Positions 10,728-21,769 of a DNA stretch of 24,319 bases are shown one piece after another (positions within the stretch are counted from its first letter, which is position 1; every line of letters begins with the position of its first letter). The stretch spans positions 1-24,319 of the forward strand of contig KE647189.1 in NCBI GenBank assembly GCA_000447185.1, in the 5' to 3' direction. Under the pieces are notes generated by a model. The model worked only from the letters and a program-made list of their open reading frames with translations. It was not told the DNA's origin and ran no database searches. The translations under genes were made by a program, and so were the position numbers. Source of the stretch: Vairimorpha apis BRL 01. Taxonomy: Eukaryota > Microsporidia > Nosematidae.

Positions 10728-13700
10728 AGGTTGTAAAATTTGATTTTTTTTTATATTAAAATATGTGTATATAAAACGTTTACAGATAAAAAAAACTGGA
10801 CATTTAAAAATTTAATTGTTTAAATTTTAATATCTATTTTAATAAGATTTAATAAGATTTAAAATATTTATATCTTTTTTTATAAAATAAAAAACTATAA
10901 AATATATATAAATATTCATATAAATTTATTTAATTTAAAACATATTTAAAAAAGTTGAAGTATGACATTCATAATATTGCAATAAAAATATAGATATATA
11001 TTATTGTTTTTTATGGTGTAAAAAACATTTACATGTAATAATAAAAATAACAAAATTTATTATAAGCCATTCCATGAATATTTGTGTATAAAGTAAATTT
11101 AATGTTTAAGTTTATATATCTTTATCAAAAATGTAGTAAAAGTAATTTAAAAATATAAACAAAATATTTAATCATCAAAAATTAAAAGAATATAAAAATT
11201 TAAAGGTATACATATTGATAATTTTTATTGCATATTTTTAATACATATTTAGTTGTAAAAATTCAAAAGGTTAAATAATAAAACCTAAAATATTAGAACC
11301 TTTAGTTATGATCATTATTTATTAGAACAAAAAACATTCATATTTTAAAATTATTGATCTATTGTACAATTTTTTATTATACAATAAAAAATTTCATAAC
11401 CTTTTTTTAAACATATGCAAAAAGAATATGATTTATTAAAATTAAATATATCAATTAATTTTGTTTTTTTAAATTAACAAAAGATTTTAAAATTAGTACA
11501 ATACATATTTTTTTATACATTTTATATGAAAAATTTAAATTATAAATATAATAGAGAACATGAAAAACATTTTTAAATTTTATGAAAATTATTAATATTA
11601 TAGTTTAACATTAAAAAATAAATAATATTGATTTACTAGTAAATTATTGTTTAAAAAAAAGTTAGTAATAATTTTATGTTTAATTTTATAATAATTTTCA
11701 CAATAAAGATAAAAAATTTAATATATAAATAAAACAACAAAATTTTCTTATATATACCTAAATTTCAAATTAAAAAAATAATACTATTATGTAAAATATA
11801 AGAATTATATTCTATATGTGAAAACAAAAATTTTATTTTTATATGTTTCAACAAGAAAGATTAGAAATTTTTTTGTTTTTTAAATAATATGCAAATTTTA
11901 TATTGTAAGAATTTAAAAATTTAACAAATTGAAATAATAATCAAACTTTTTAGTAATCATATCTTAGTAAGTAAATAAAAATAAATTTATCTAATATTAT
12001 TTATGTATCATTTTACAAGTTTAAAGAAAAAATAAAAGAACAGTAAATTTTAAGTATTTAAGTTTTTAAATTTTTTTATATGTTAAGAAAATCTTAAATG
12101 TATATTTAATAAAAAAATTATATATCACAAAAGTAATGATTTTTAATATAAAAAATAACAACAAATAATAATGAATGATAAAGTAAAAAGAATATTTTAC
12201 TTTAAATTACAAAATTAGTTAAAAGTATTAATAAGAAATTAATTTTGTGCAAAACATTATGTAGTTAATATTTAGTATTAAAAAGAAAAAAGTTGTTGGA
12301 AAATAATATTTAATATTTTAAAGGGACACGTTGATTTTTTTTAATATCTTATAATTTATTTTTTATGTTGAAGCGTAAATTTGACTTGATAACGAAAATA
12401 TTTTTTTTTGAATGATTCTAAAGAATACAAAAAAAGAAAAGTTATAAAAACATAGAAAGTAAATATAAATAACTTATAAAAAAATTATAATTTTGTTTGG
12501 TTAAATAGATATATTTATTTATTAATAAAGTTGAAATATAAAATAAATGAAAATTAAGATGCGAAAAAATTTATATCAAATGTTTCTAAAATTTTTAACA
12601 AAACAAGTATAAATATTTTAAGTTATATGATTACAACATTATTTTATAAATTAATGATTAATAATCAAGACAACAAATTTTTAAATTTTATTAATAAATA
12701 TTTGTTACTACAATTTTTAGAAAAAAATAGATTTTAAAAGACTAAAAATTAAGAAGCTACTTAGTTTAACAGGTTATAAATAAATTTCGAGATACGAGTG
12801 AATACAACGATATAAAAATTATTTATTGCAAAATTATATTTTTTTGCATTTGGAAAAATGAAATAATCTTAGATCATCAAATTTAAAATATTATTTTAAA
12901 CCATTTATTAATGTTGAGAATAGAAAATTAGAAATATAATATTTTGGTTAATGATTAAATAAAATAAAGAAACAAAGATAAGAATAATTAATATTTTATA
13001 TTAAGAGATAGTATGTTAATTAAGTACTAAGGGATGTACATTTTTAAAATTTAATTCAATCTATAAATTTACTACTTTTGATTGTGCTAAAAAAGATTTT
13101 AGATTAATTTCTATTATCGAAGACTTTGATATACTTTGAATTATTATAAAAGAAGCTATAGAAAAAACAACAGAGAACTGTTTAATTGGTGTTCAGCAAG
13201 AAATAACATTATTATAGAGACGAAACATAAAACGAAAAAGAATATGGATAATGAAAAAGAAAAGAAAAATCTTATACAATGGTTAATATACATCTTAATA
13301 AAAATGTGAAAATTTTTTTAAAAAACCTATAAACTATATTTAATATGTTATTTTAGTAATTACAATGATATAAAATATAATTAAATAGTTTATAATATAA
13401 ACATTTTGTTATATTTTTTTGTAAAACTATTTAGAATCTTAAAAATAAAATTAATTTATTATCAAAATTTAAAGACTTAAATATGATATGTTAAAATTGT
13501 TAAAATTTATTAAACATTATAGATGTAAACATGCTTTATAATAAATTTAATATAAAAATTTTGAAATATGGTGGACTAATAAAAGTAAATATACAATTTT
13601 TTTAAAAAAAAATAGAAGAACAAATATGTAATAAATATAATTGTATAATAAATTTGAATTTTTTAAAAAATTAAGAACTCGAACATATATATAATAAATA

Positions 13701-14774
13701 AATTATTCAGTTATATTAATTTTTTTAAAAAAAATTATTTTAATATTATAAAATAATTTAATAAAATATTATAAGTTTATTTGTAAAGAAAATCTATTTT
13801 TTATTTTTTATATCTGTGTTAACAGAGATTAATATATGTAGTATACTATTCATTTGATAGCGCATACAATCTCTTTCAAAATTTTCGGATAACAAGATAA
13901 CATTATTTAAACTTTAGATTTTTATTAACGTTACTTTAATATCTAATTAACTAATACATAATTATTAAATTAAGTAAATATTTTAAAATTTTATATAGAT
14001 ATAAAAATAAAATAAATTTAAATTAATATTCCCATAAAATTCAATATATAAAAGTTATAAATCTTTAATGGTAAAATTAATATTTTTAAAAATTACAAAA
14101 TTTTAATATTTTACTGTTATAACATAATAAGAAAAATGAAACAGTTTATATAAGTAAGTTATTTAAATATAATAAAAAATTGTTGATATAATTATTACCA
14201 CTTCTAATTAAAAATAAAATCTTTGTTATTAATTATCATTATTTTTTTTAAACATAAAAGACATTTTAAAATGTTTTTTATATTATTATGCATTTACAAT
14301 AGCATAGCTAATAAATCTGACTCTGATGAGATTTTAGTATTTATTTCATTTTCTTAGTTTTCTTAATTTTGCGTTTAAAATTAACTTATAATTAATTTAA
14401 AATAATTAAACTTAAATATATTTCTTTATAATATATCTATGAACAAATATATAAATTATTTTAGAATATAGAAAATTTATTAAATATATATTGTTTTATT
14501 TTTTAATAATACACAATCATTTTTATTTTTTATTAAAAAAATTATAACATAAAATGTTTTTTTACAAAATATTTAAAAAAAATTTAATGTTCTTAGATTT
14601 AATCTAAAAAATTCATATATATATTAGCTATAAAATATTTGTAAATTTATCTTATATAATAGTTTTTTGAATATTTATGTCTTACAAAAATATAAATTGT
14701 TTTTTTAATTATATAAAATTCATTTAATTTTTAGTTAATTTTTTTTTATTACGATTTTTTTAAAATAAGTTTAA
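10728..14774. other. Longest AT-rich intergenic region, containing a coding-like relic
   Basis: Four kilobases without an intact gene. Mostly A/T runs, including a small direct repeat (aataagattt twice, 10840-10862). Two patches are less AT-rich. One at about 12755-12940 reads as pieces such as KKLLSLTGYK and FRDTSEYNDIK in different + frames. The other at 13068-13282 is listed separately. A patch at 13838-13910 is also richer but gives no family. Confidence 0.5.
13068..13282 (+). pseudogene. Interrupted coding-like relic, family unknown
   Basis: One + frame reads FTTFDCAKKDFRLISIIEDFDIL, stop, then IIIKEAIEKTTENCLIGVQQ and EITLL, stop, then RRNIKRKR, with another frame continuing MDNEKEKKNLIQWL. 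Residue mix (Cys, Gln, Gly, Asp, Thr) and a rise in G+C are unlike surrounding DNA, which would translate as mostly Lys/Asn/Ile/Phe/stop. No CCC motif and no start is evident. It is probably the remains of a gene or transposon. I do not recognise the family, and it does not align with the C-terminal retroelement pieces elsewhere in the window. Confidence 0.35.
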
Positions 14775-15428
14775 TTAAATTAAATTAACATTAAAATATT
14801 GTTTATAGATATTTTTAAAATCTATAGACATTTCTAATAAATTTTCAACACAAATATTAACGTTCTTTTGATATTTCTTAATTTCAGTTAAACACAAAAT
14901 ACATTTTTTTATGATATTATCATTTGTATTTTTTACTGATATTTTGATTTTATCTAATTTGATTTTAAGTATTTTTATATTAAAACTTAAAAGATTTATT
15001 CTGGAATTAAGATTATTTTTATTCCAATAAAATGCTCTTTCCAATTCATTTTTTAAAAATTTTCTATTTTCTTCATTCATATTCTCTTTCTTTTTAGTAA
15101 AAAAAATAAAATTTTTTTTACTAATTATACTTTGATAACTTATAATAAGTTTGTAAAATTCATTTATATTTATATTAAGTTTTTTTAAGTAACGAAACAA
15201 AATGACTGCAGTAAAAATATTCTTATTGTCTTCAATATTTTGTATTTGAAATGTTGATTGTTTTATAATATTATTTGAATCTTCTAAAAAATGATTCAAT
15301 TTTTTTTGAATTAAGTTAATATTTTCTGACATTAAATTGATATTGTGAAATATTTTATCATTAATTGTATTAACTTCATAACAAGTGTAATTATTATAAT
15401 AAAAATATATTTGAAAATAAAAATACAT
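14775..15428 (-). CDS. Hypothetical protein, Asn/Lys-rich and helical, 217 residues
   Basis: I do not recognise the family. The start is supported by CCC ending one base before the ATG (read on the - strand). The N-terminus, MYFYFQIYFYYNNYTC, is aromatic and moderately hydrophobic, so it may be a leader, but it is not a classic signal peptide. The rest is predicted mainly helical: NDKIFHNINLMSENINLIQKK and KILKIKLDKIKISVKN show heptad-like spacing of Ile/Leu, suggesting coiled-coil segments. Cysteines at CILCL and NICVENL lie near the C-terminus. The frame is intact over 217 codons, strong evidence of a real gene here. No neighbour gives a functional hint; the nearest gene is over 2.9 kb away. 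Confidence 0.65.
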   Translation of the reverse strand: MYFYFQIYFYYNNYTCYEVNTINDKIFHNINLMSENINLIQKKLNHFLEDSNNIIKQSTFQIQNIEDNKNIFTAVILFRYLKKLNININEFYKLIISYQSIISKKNFIFFTKKKENMNEENRKFLKNELERAFYWNKNNLNSRINLLSFNIKILKIKLDKIKISVKNTNDNIIKKCILCLTEIKKYQKNVNICVENLLEMSIDFKNIYKQYFNVNLI

Positions 15429-15429
15429 A

Positions 15430-15432
15430 GGG
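15430..15432 (-). promoter_or_regulatory. CCC start-proximal motif
   Basis: GGG on the + strand, that is CCC on the coding strand, one base before the ATG at 15428. It is the only such triplet for hundreds of bases and fixes the start of the hypothetical gene. Confidence 0.55.
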
Positions 15433-16809
15433 TGATTTTTGATTTTTTTTTAGATTAACATTTTCAAATTTTATTGATTTTTACAAAAGATAAATGTAAA
15501 TTCTTTTTTTATATATAATTATTATATAATATGTAATATTTACATCTATTTTAGTACAAAAATAAAAAATATATAAAGTTTTTTAATAACCGTATTTATT
15601 AATTGGTTTTAAGTATGTAAATTAAAATAAACAAATTACTTTTTAAACCATTAATATGTTTTTATGTACAGTAATTTTAAATATTGCTATTGATTTTTTG
15701 TTTTTTTTAACTAAGTATATTAATTAAAACTGAGATAAACAAAGATGTAAAGCTGATGAAAACCAATTTAGTTTATTGTATAATATTATATGAAATAAAA
15801 ATATAAAACGTTATTAAACATCAAGTTTGATATTTTTAACAAATTTAAATATATTTTTAATAATGTAAAAAACTATATAAAATAAAAAATATAAATAATC
15901 TGTGTTTTTAAAAATTAATTTAAGTTTTTATATTCTTAATGAATTTTTTTTTAGAATAGTAATTATGTATGTTTTTGTATTTAAGATTTTTACAACTACT
16001 TGATAATAATTTAAATACATTTAACTTATTTTCTTAAATTTTTAAAATAAACTAAAAACTAAAATTGTATAATATTTTAAGATTTAATTTTGTTATTTTT
16101 AGTCAAAAAATGATAAAATCAAAAAAGTCTACAAGTTAAAAAATAAAAGTTTTTTTTTAAACCAGAGAATTTATATAACTACGTAAATTTATAATTAAAA
16201 ATATTGCTGCTTAAATTTTTCTTTAAAATATATATGAATAAAAAACAAAAATACTTGTTTCAAAACAATAATTTAAAAATTAATATTAGTTAAAATGAAA
16301 TTTTTTAGATTATTTTTATTTTTAATAAATATAATTGCAAAAAATGATTTTAATTAATATCATAAGCATTATTTAATTATAGATAATTTATGTTATTCTT
16401 TATAAAAATTAACTATATAATGAATTTAAAAGTTTAAATTTTTTATAATTGAAAACATTTAAAAAAATTTATCTATTTTTATTTATTTAATATGTGAAAT
16501 AATTTTGTTTTAAATTTTTTTTGCGATCGTTTATACTATATACACAACAATTTTAATTAGTTTTATCATTAACTATACAATTATTTTATATTATAATTTG
16601 TTTTCTTTAGAGATTTTTTTATAGTTTTAATAAAAATACAATTAATTATTTTTTAAATATTATAAATTAAATATTTATATTAAAATATAATTTGTTTAGA
16701 CGTTGTGATTGCAATAAATTAATTATATATTACGATTTTGAATATAAAATTTTAAAATTACTTTATCTATAAATTTTAAATTTAAAAATTAAAATAAAAA
16801 TAAAATAAA
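15433..16809. other. AT-rich intergenic region
   Basis: 1.4 kb with no gene, RNA or repeat that I can support. It ends at the left target-site duplication of the retroelement insertion at 16831. Confidence 0.6.
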
Positions 16810-16830
16810 TTTACTTTTTTACATTAAATA
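16810..16830 (+). repeat. Left target-site duplication of the 16831-17278 insertion
   Basis: The 15 bases tttacttttttacat at 16810 recur exactly at 17279, and six further bases match at four positions, giving 19 of 21. The repeat ends at 16830, exactly one base before homology to the second element copy begins at 16831. Confidence 0.7.
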
Positions 16831-17278
16831 GATGTAAAAATTAAATATAATAAACCAGATATTTTGGTAATATATAAGAAATCAAAGAGATTTTTATAGT
16901 TGAAATAGGGTTTACATCTATCGACAGCCTTCAACAAGAAGAGACAGAAAAATTAAAAAAATACGATCTGTTAGCTAATGAGCTAGGTTTAATACACAGG
17001 TGTAAAACAAGGATAATTCCATATGTGCTAACATGGGATGGTATAGTCATAAAATACCACGCAAAATACAGAAAGGTGCTAGAAATCTCAGATTGAATTG
17101 AATATACAATCAGTAAATCTTAAGAAAACTTTAGAGAGTGTGTCGATGGAAGACAGAAGAGGAGGCGACTTAATATTAGCGGAGAACAAGAGGAACGAAA
17201 ACTTACATACTAAGTGAACTCGTTTGATACGGAAGCAAAAAATAATAGAATAATGAAATAAACCCTTAAATAAAAAGT
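16831..17278 (+). mobile_element. 5'-truncated RLE-type non-LTR retrotransposon copy 1
   Basis: Decayed 3' end of a non-LTR retrotransposon carrying a restriction-like endonuclease (RLE), the class that includes R2, R4 and NeSL. Reading + strand: VKIKYNKPDILVI, a one-base shift in caaagag, then EIFIVEIGFTSIDSLQQEE, KLKKYDLLANELG, IHRCKTRIIPYVLTWDGI and KYHAKYRKVLEI, a second shift, then ELNIQSVNLKKTLESVSMED to a stop at 17214. KPD plus the later VEIG supply the PD...E endonuclease core. The zinc knuckle and reverse transcriptase are missing because the copy begins in the endonuclease. It is about 98-99% identical by eye to the inverted copy at 19870-20312, including both frameshifts. It is flanked by an imperfect 21-bp direct repeat, so it arose by target-primed reverse transcription and not by simple DNA duplication. 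Confidence 0.85.
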
Positions 17279-17299
17279 TTTACTTTTTTACATAAGATA
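17279..17299 (+). repeat. Right target-site duplication of the 16831-17278 insertion
   Basis: Second copy of the flanking repeat. The first 15 bases are identical to 16810-16824, and the two mismatches lie in the last six bases, consistent with age. The left partner directly abuts the truncated 5' end of the element. Confidence 0.7.
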
Positions 17300-18390
17300 A
17301 TTTATTTTATAATTTAAAATTTACAAACATTAAAATAGTATTAATAATATAAGTAATCAAAAACTAGACTTTTCTTTAAATTAATTTTAATAAATAACAA
17401 AATTTTGGTAAAATTAGATGAACTAATTATATTATATTAAATTTATAAACAAGTAAAAATTTATATTATTTTTATGCAAAATAAAAGGTGATAAATTTAG
17501 AAGAAAGAGTCTTTAATTTAATATTTAGGTTATTTTATTGTACATAAGATATATTTAAAAATAAACATTTATTATAATTTAAATTTAAAACAATAATATA
17601 TTTATTTTATTAAATATTTAAAAATTTAAATGTAATTTTTTAACTATAAATATTTATATTGAAAAATATAACAAAATAAAGTCATTTAATATAAATCTTA
17701 ATAAAAAACAAAATATTTTATATGTGGTAATATTAACTACTAATTAAGAATATGCTTAATAGTAAAAAATTAATTTTTTTGCGAGCATTTTTGTAATTTA
17801 TAAAGAAAATTGAAAATGTTAAATTTGTTTATTTTTATAACGAAAATAATTTTATGTATGCATAAAAATAAGTGATTTAAAATTAAATATTATTAAAAAT
17901 AATACTTAAAATATAAATATTTTTTTTACATTGAAATTAAAATTTCAATATTAAGTAAAATGGTAAAAAATTTCATTTAACGTATTTCTCTATTTAAAAA
18001 TTTAAAAAAAATTCTAAATATTTACTTTTAAAATTTTTAAATTATCTAATCAACTTCTCAAAATTTATTTAATGAAATTAAATGTTTCTTTTTAAATTTT
18101 ATAATTATATATTATAGTGAACTTAAATTTATTATGCATAGATTTATATATATTTGTTACATGACTTAAAATAGTACACTAAATAACATAAATTGAAAAC
18201 AATGATGGTTAGAAGACAAATTATTTATTGTTCTTAGTCATTAACTTATAATAAATATGTAAAATATTATAAATAGTATATAACATTAAATATATTTTAA
18301 TACTATAAAATTCTAAATTATGTTAATAAAATTATCTAAGAAACATTTATACTTAATAAATTAATCTTATATTGTAATATAAGTAAAAAA
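17300..18390. other. AT-rich intergenic region
   Basis: 1.1 kb of A/T-rich DNA between the retroelement copy and the 3' end of the secreted-protein gene. No gene or repeat recognised. Confidence 0.6.
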
Positions 18391-18921
18391 TCAATAATAA
18401 ATATGTTCAAGTTTCTTTGTTTTTTCGTATCGTAATTGTTTTACTAATCCATAACAAAGATTATTTTGGTTATCAAATTGTACATTTGAAAACTTAATAG
18501 CATCTTTCTTACAAAACATAGAGAACTCAAATGCTTTACTATTTTTTATTAAATCTATTTTATCTTTGTAAGTACATTGTATGGTATATGATCTAGTTAG
18601 AGTACTACCATTTATTTTAAAATTTCTTACATCTGTAAAAGAACCATCAATAAATTCGATAATAAATAAAATGTTTTTATTTTGAAATGATTTATTGTAC
18701 TGAAAGATACACCTTTTATATTTTTCACTATAATCTAAAAATGTATTAACTGTTTTTAATAAATTATTTCGCTCAATATTTTTGAGGTTCCACCAGTCTT
18801 GAGCTTTAACCATATATATTTTATAGATTTTTTTGTTACAATTTTGAATATTGAACATCATATGATAATTTATATTGTCTGAGGAAGATATTAATAAAAA
18901 TAAACAAATAAATGATACCAT
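18391..18921 (-). CDS. Secreted protein family member B, intact, 176 residues
   Basis: Function unknown. The protein starts MVSFICLFLLISSSDN, a classic short signal peptide with a hydrophobic core and likely cleavage near residues 13-15, so it should enter the secretory pathway and may be exported to the spore surface or host cell. The mature part holds the family block from residue 38: KAQDWW, TFLDYSEKYKRC, FIIEFIDGSFTDVRNFKIN, TLTRS, KDKIDLIKNSKAFEF. Compared with member A at 6396-6844 it has an extra 30-residue basic C-terminus (NLCYGLVKQLRYEKTKKLEH). CCC directly abuts the ATG, and alignment with the hidden N-terminus of member A supports this upstream start over the internal ATG of MVKAQDWW. 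The two genes share strand and lie 12 kb apart, suggesting an expanded, dispersed family. I know no named domain with this signature. Confidence 0.75.
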   Translation of the reverse strand: MVSFICLFLLISSSDNINYHMMFNIQNCNKKIYKIYMVKAQDWWNLKNIERNNLLKTVNTFLDYSEKYKRCIFQYNKSFQNKNILFIIEFIDGSFTDVRNFKINGSTLTRSYTIQCTYKDKIDLIKNSKAFEFSMFCKKDAIKFSNVQFDNQNNLCYGLVKQLRYEKTKKLEHIYY

Positions 18922-18924
18922 GGG
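18922..18924 (-). promoter_or_regulatory. CCC start-proximal motif of secreted family member B
   Basis: CCC on the coding strand directly touches the ATG at 18921, in the context aaaaaaccc. It decides the start in favour of the signal-peptide-bearing form. Confidence 0.6.
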
Positions 18925-19867
18925 TTTTTTAATTCGAATGTATAAATTTTTTATTTTATTGTTAATATGTAATAATTTTCATATAAAATAATTTTATTTA
19001 ATTTTTAATTTAAATGTTTAAATTTTAAAGTTTCTTTTGATAGTTTTTAATAAAAAATCAATAAATTTTTGTAATTAAATATTTTGTAATTAATAATATG
19101 ATTAAACAAACAAATGAATATATTTTTTAGTTAAAAAAATTAAAATTTAATATAAAACCTATTATTTTTTTCAAAAATGTATATTAAATTATGAAAAATA
19201 ATAAATTTAATCGTTTTTACTATGACCTTATAACATTTTTGAAAATAAAAAATTTGAAATTTTTCATTAATTGAAAGGGGATTGTGTAAATATATAAATT
19301 TTATTTAAAAAAAATTTTATTGACGTTTATAAATAAAAAATTAAATAAATATTTATAAAAATTTATTAAATAAAAAAAACAATTTAAAAGTATTTAATTT
19401 TATACGTAAAATTTAATGGTTCTACAAACAGATACTATTTTAACTAATTTTAACATCTAAATATTTATAAATATTTTAAATTTTATATATAATTAAAAAA
19501 TAAAGAGTTTGATAAGAATTGTATTTTTATTTATTATAAAAGAACATTAAGAACAATTTTGATAATTATCATATTTTATAGTAATATATGTACATAAATT
19601 CTTTAATTATATTGTTAAAAGCATAAATATAATTTTATATAAATTTTAAGCATATTAAAATAAATTTAAAATTTATAAATTTTAAGAAAAAAACTTAAAT
19701 ATATCTTAAGATTAACTAAATCTATAAAATAAAAAGAAATATTTATTTCAATAACTAAAATAATTTTTTTTACACATTATATATTAATAAAAAAAGGTTG
19801 AGTTAAATAATTTTAATATAATAATTTATTATATAAATTAATCTTCAATACAAAGTTTAAATATAAA
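18925..19867. other. AT-rich intergenic region with one isolated CCCC-ATG
   Basis: No supported gene. On the - strand a CCCC at 19277-19280 precedes an ATG at 19267 by 9 nt, the same spacing as at the 22881 gene, but the frame (MKNFKFFIFKNVIRS) closes after 15 codons at 19220. It could be a gene remnant or chance. Confidence 0.5.
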
Positions 19868-20655
19868 CATTTTATTTAAAGGTTTATTTCATTATTCTAT
19901 TATTTTTTGCTTCCGTATCAAACGAGTTCACTTAGTATGTAAGTTTTCGTTCCTCTTGTTCTCCGCTAATATTAAATCGCCTCCTCTTCTGTCTTCCATC
20001 GACACACTCTCTAAAGTTTTCTTAAGATTTACTGATTGGATATTCAATTCAATCTGAGATTTCTAGCACCTTTCTGTAGTTTGCGTGGTATTTTATGACT
20101 ATACCATCCCATGTTAGCACATATGGAATTATCCTTGTTTTACACCGTGTATTAAACCTAGCTCATTAGCTAACAGATCGTATTTTTTAATTTTTCTGTC
20201 TCTTCTTGTTGAAGGCTGTCGATAGATGTAAACCCTATTTCAACTATAAAAATCTCTTTGATTTCTTATATATTACCAAAATATCTGGTTTATTATATTT
20301 AATTTTTACATCAGTTTTAATAGTAGTATCGAATCGTATTTCAATAATTTATTGGCCCCTCTACCTGTTGAACTTTATGAGCTTTTAGCTTTTTCCTGAT
20401 ATCTCAATATTGTATTTATTGCATAAAAGCAAATGCAAACATTTTACAATTTCATTGTAACGCCTCATATAACAATGTCCTAACATCTTCTCACAACGCG
20501 TAGCCATATGATCGATTGTCTTTTTGATTGGTTACAATGTGGACACATGTTGCTATCATTAAAAAAGATGTTTCTATCTTGTAAAAAACACAGCCTACCT
20601 TCATGTCTTGCAGAATTGTTAACTTTGTATAGCCATATACAAGGTTTATACTACT
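19868..20655 (-). mobile_element. 5'-truncated RLE-type non-LTR retrotransposon copy 2, longer
   Basis: Inverted relative to copy 1 and longer at the 5' side. Read on the - strand: KPCIWLYKVNNSARHEGRLC and FLQDRNIFF, zinc motif CPHC followed after a frameshift by MATRCEKMLGHCYMRRYNEI, KCLHLLLCNKYNIEI, KAHKVQQVEGPINY, then (new frame) IEIRFDTTIKTDVKIKYNKPD and on through the endonuclease core, as in copy 1. The CX2C...C pattern before the PD...E endonuclease is the layout of R2-like elements. Relative to copy 1 it has about four substitutions and two extra one-base deletions (an A run with 6 instead of 7, and cacggtgt for cacaggtgt) over some 445 bases. At least three frame changes make it dead. 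The 5' end, near 20655, lies just after the reverse transcriptase domain would end. No convincing target-site duplication was found. Confidence 0.85.
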
Positions 20656-21769
20656 AATTATTTATAAAAGCACATAAATTAAAGTAAAAAAATATTAAAA
20701 TATGATTTTATTTAAAAAAAAGGCAAATAAAATTATATCTTAAAAGAAAAAACAGAAGAATATTATTTTTTCAAAAAAATATAGCTAATGAAAATGAAAA
20801 CATCTTAACGTCATGTTTAAATTATTTATTTTTTGTTTATATATTTTTTATCTCAAGTTTTTTAATATTTTTATAATTGTAAAAAAAAGTTTTGATATTT
20901 AAATAACATTTAAAACAAAGTATCTTTTTATTAAATGCTTATATTATTTTTATAAAAATCTTTTAATTGCAAAATTATTTATCTTTATAGCGTTAAAACA
21001 TTAAAAATATAATTAGTTTTTAGTAAAAATTTTAAAAGATAGCTAAAAAATTCTTAAATTATAAATTTCTTTCTATGAATTTTTTAAAAAAAAATTTTTG
21101 CAATTCAATTTTTTAAATATTTATTAGTTTAAAATAATTTTATCAGTTTACAGTAATTACACTTTAACATACGAATATGTTCAATTAAAATAATTTAAAA
21201 TGAACTCTCATAAAGTCCATCTTATCACATAAATAATATAGTCATATAAAAATAAAATAGTAAAGAATAATTATCATGTTAATTATTAAATTTCTTCTTA
21301 ACATTTAATTTTACGTTAAAATATATTAATAGAAAACTGTGAATACAAACGAATAAATGGTTAAGTTATTTTGAATATTATATAAATTCTTTATTTAAAT
21401 TTTCAATAATTTGTAATAAGTATTTAATTTTAATTATGTTTATTTTATGATGTCGTTCAAATCGGAAATTGTTTAAAGTTTTATATTATATTGTTTGCAG
21501 AAAAGTATAATTAAATTGCAAAAATGAACATCGTTTAATTTAAAAAATAATTTTCAAAGTATTTAATTATCGACGCAACTTAAAGTAATGTAACTATAAT
21601 TAAAATTATTATTGACATAATCTAAATTTTCTTAATTCGTAAATTGGTTTTCAATATAATGTTTATTGAGATTTTTATACTTATTATAAAAATTTCAAAT
21701 TAATATTTTTGCAAATACGTTAATCTTTTTAATATTAAAAATAAAAATTAATTTATTTTTATTAAATAT
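20656..21769. other. AT-rich intergenic region
   Basis: 1.1 kb with no gene, RNA gene or repeat that I can support. It separates two retroelement relics of different ages. Confidence 0.6.

Noticed and set aside
13838..13910. Patch encoding YPKILKEIVCAIK on the - strand, similar to FPKDWKDIICKQIYK of the SANTA-like protein
   Set aside because: Only about a dozen residues match, and upstream translation shows no other SANTA features, so chance is likely.
14280..14350. Similarity to about 30 bases of the 7.6-8.45 kb relic (aataaatactaaa plus catcagag)
   Set aside because: The match is short and partly A/T words; no protein blocks of the element family are readable around it.
16831..20312. Inverted repeat pair as terminal inverted repeats of a 3.5-kb DNA transposon
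   Set aside because: The arms encode retrotransposon protein, copy 1 has its own target-site duplication, copy 2 is longer, and the spacer has no transposase.
20206..20388. Open + strand frame of 60 codons
   Set aside because: It is the antisense of retroelement copy 2; no CCC motif and no family match.
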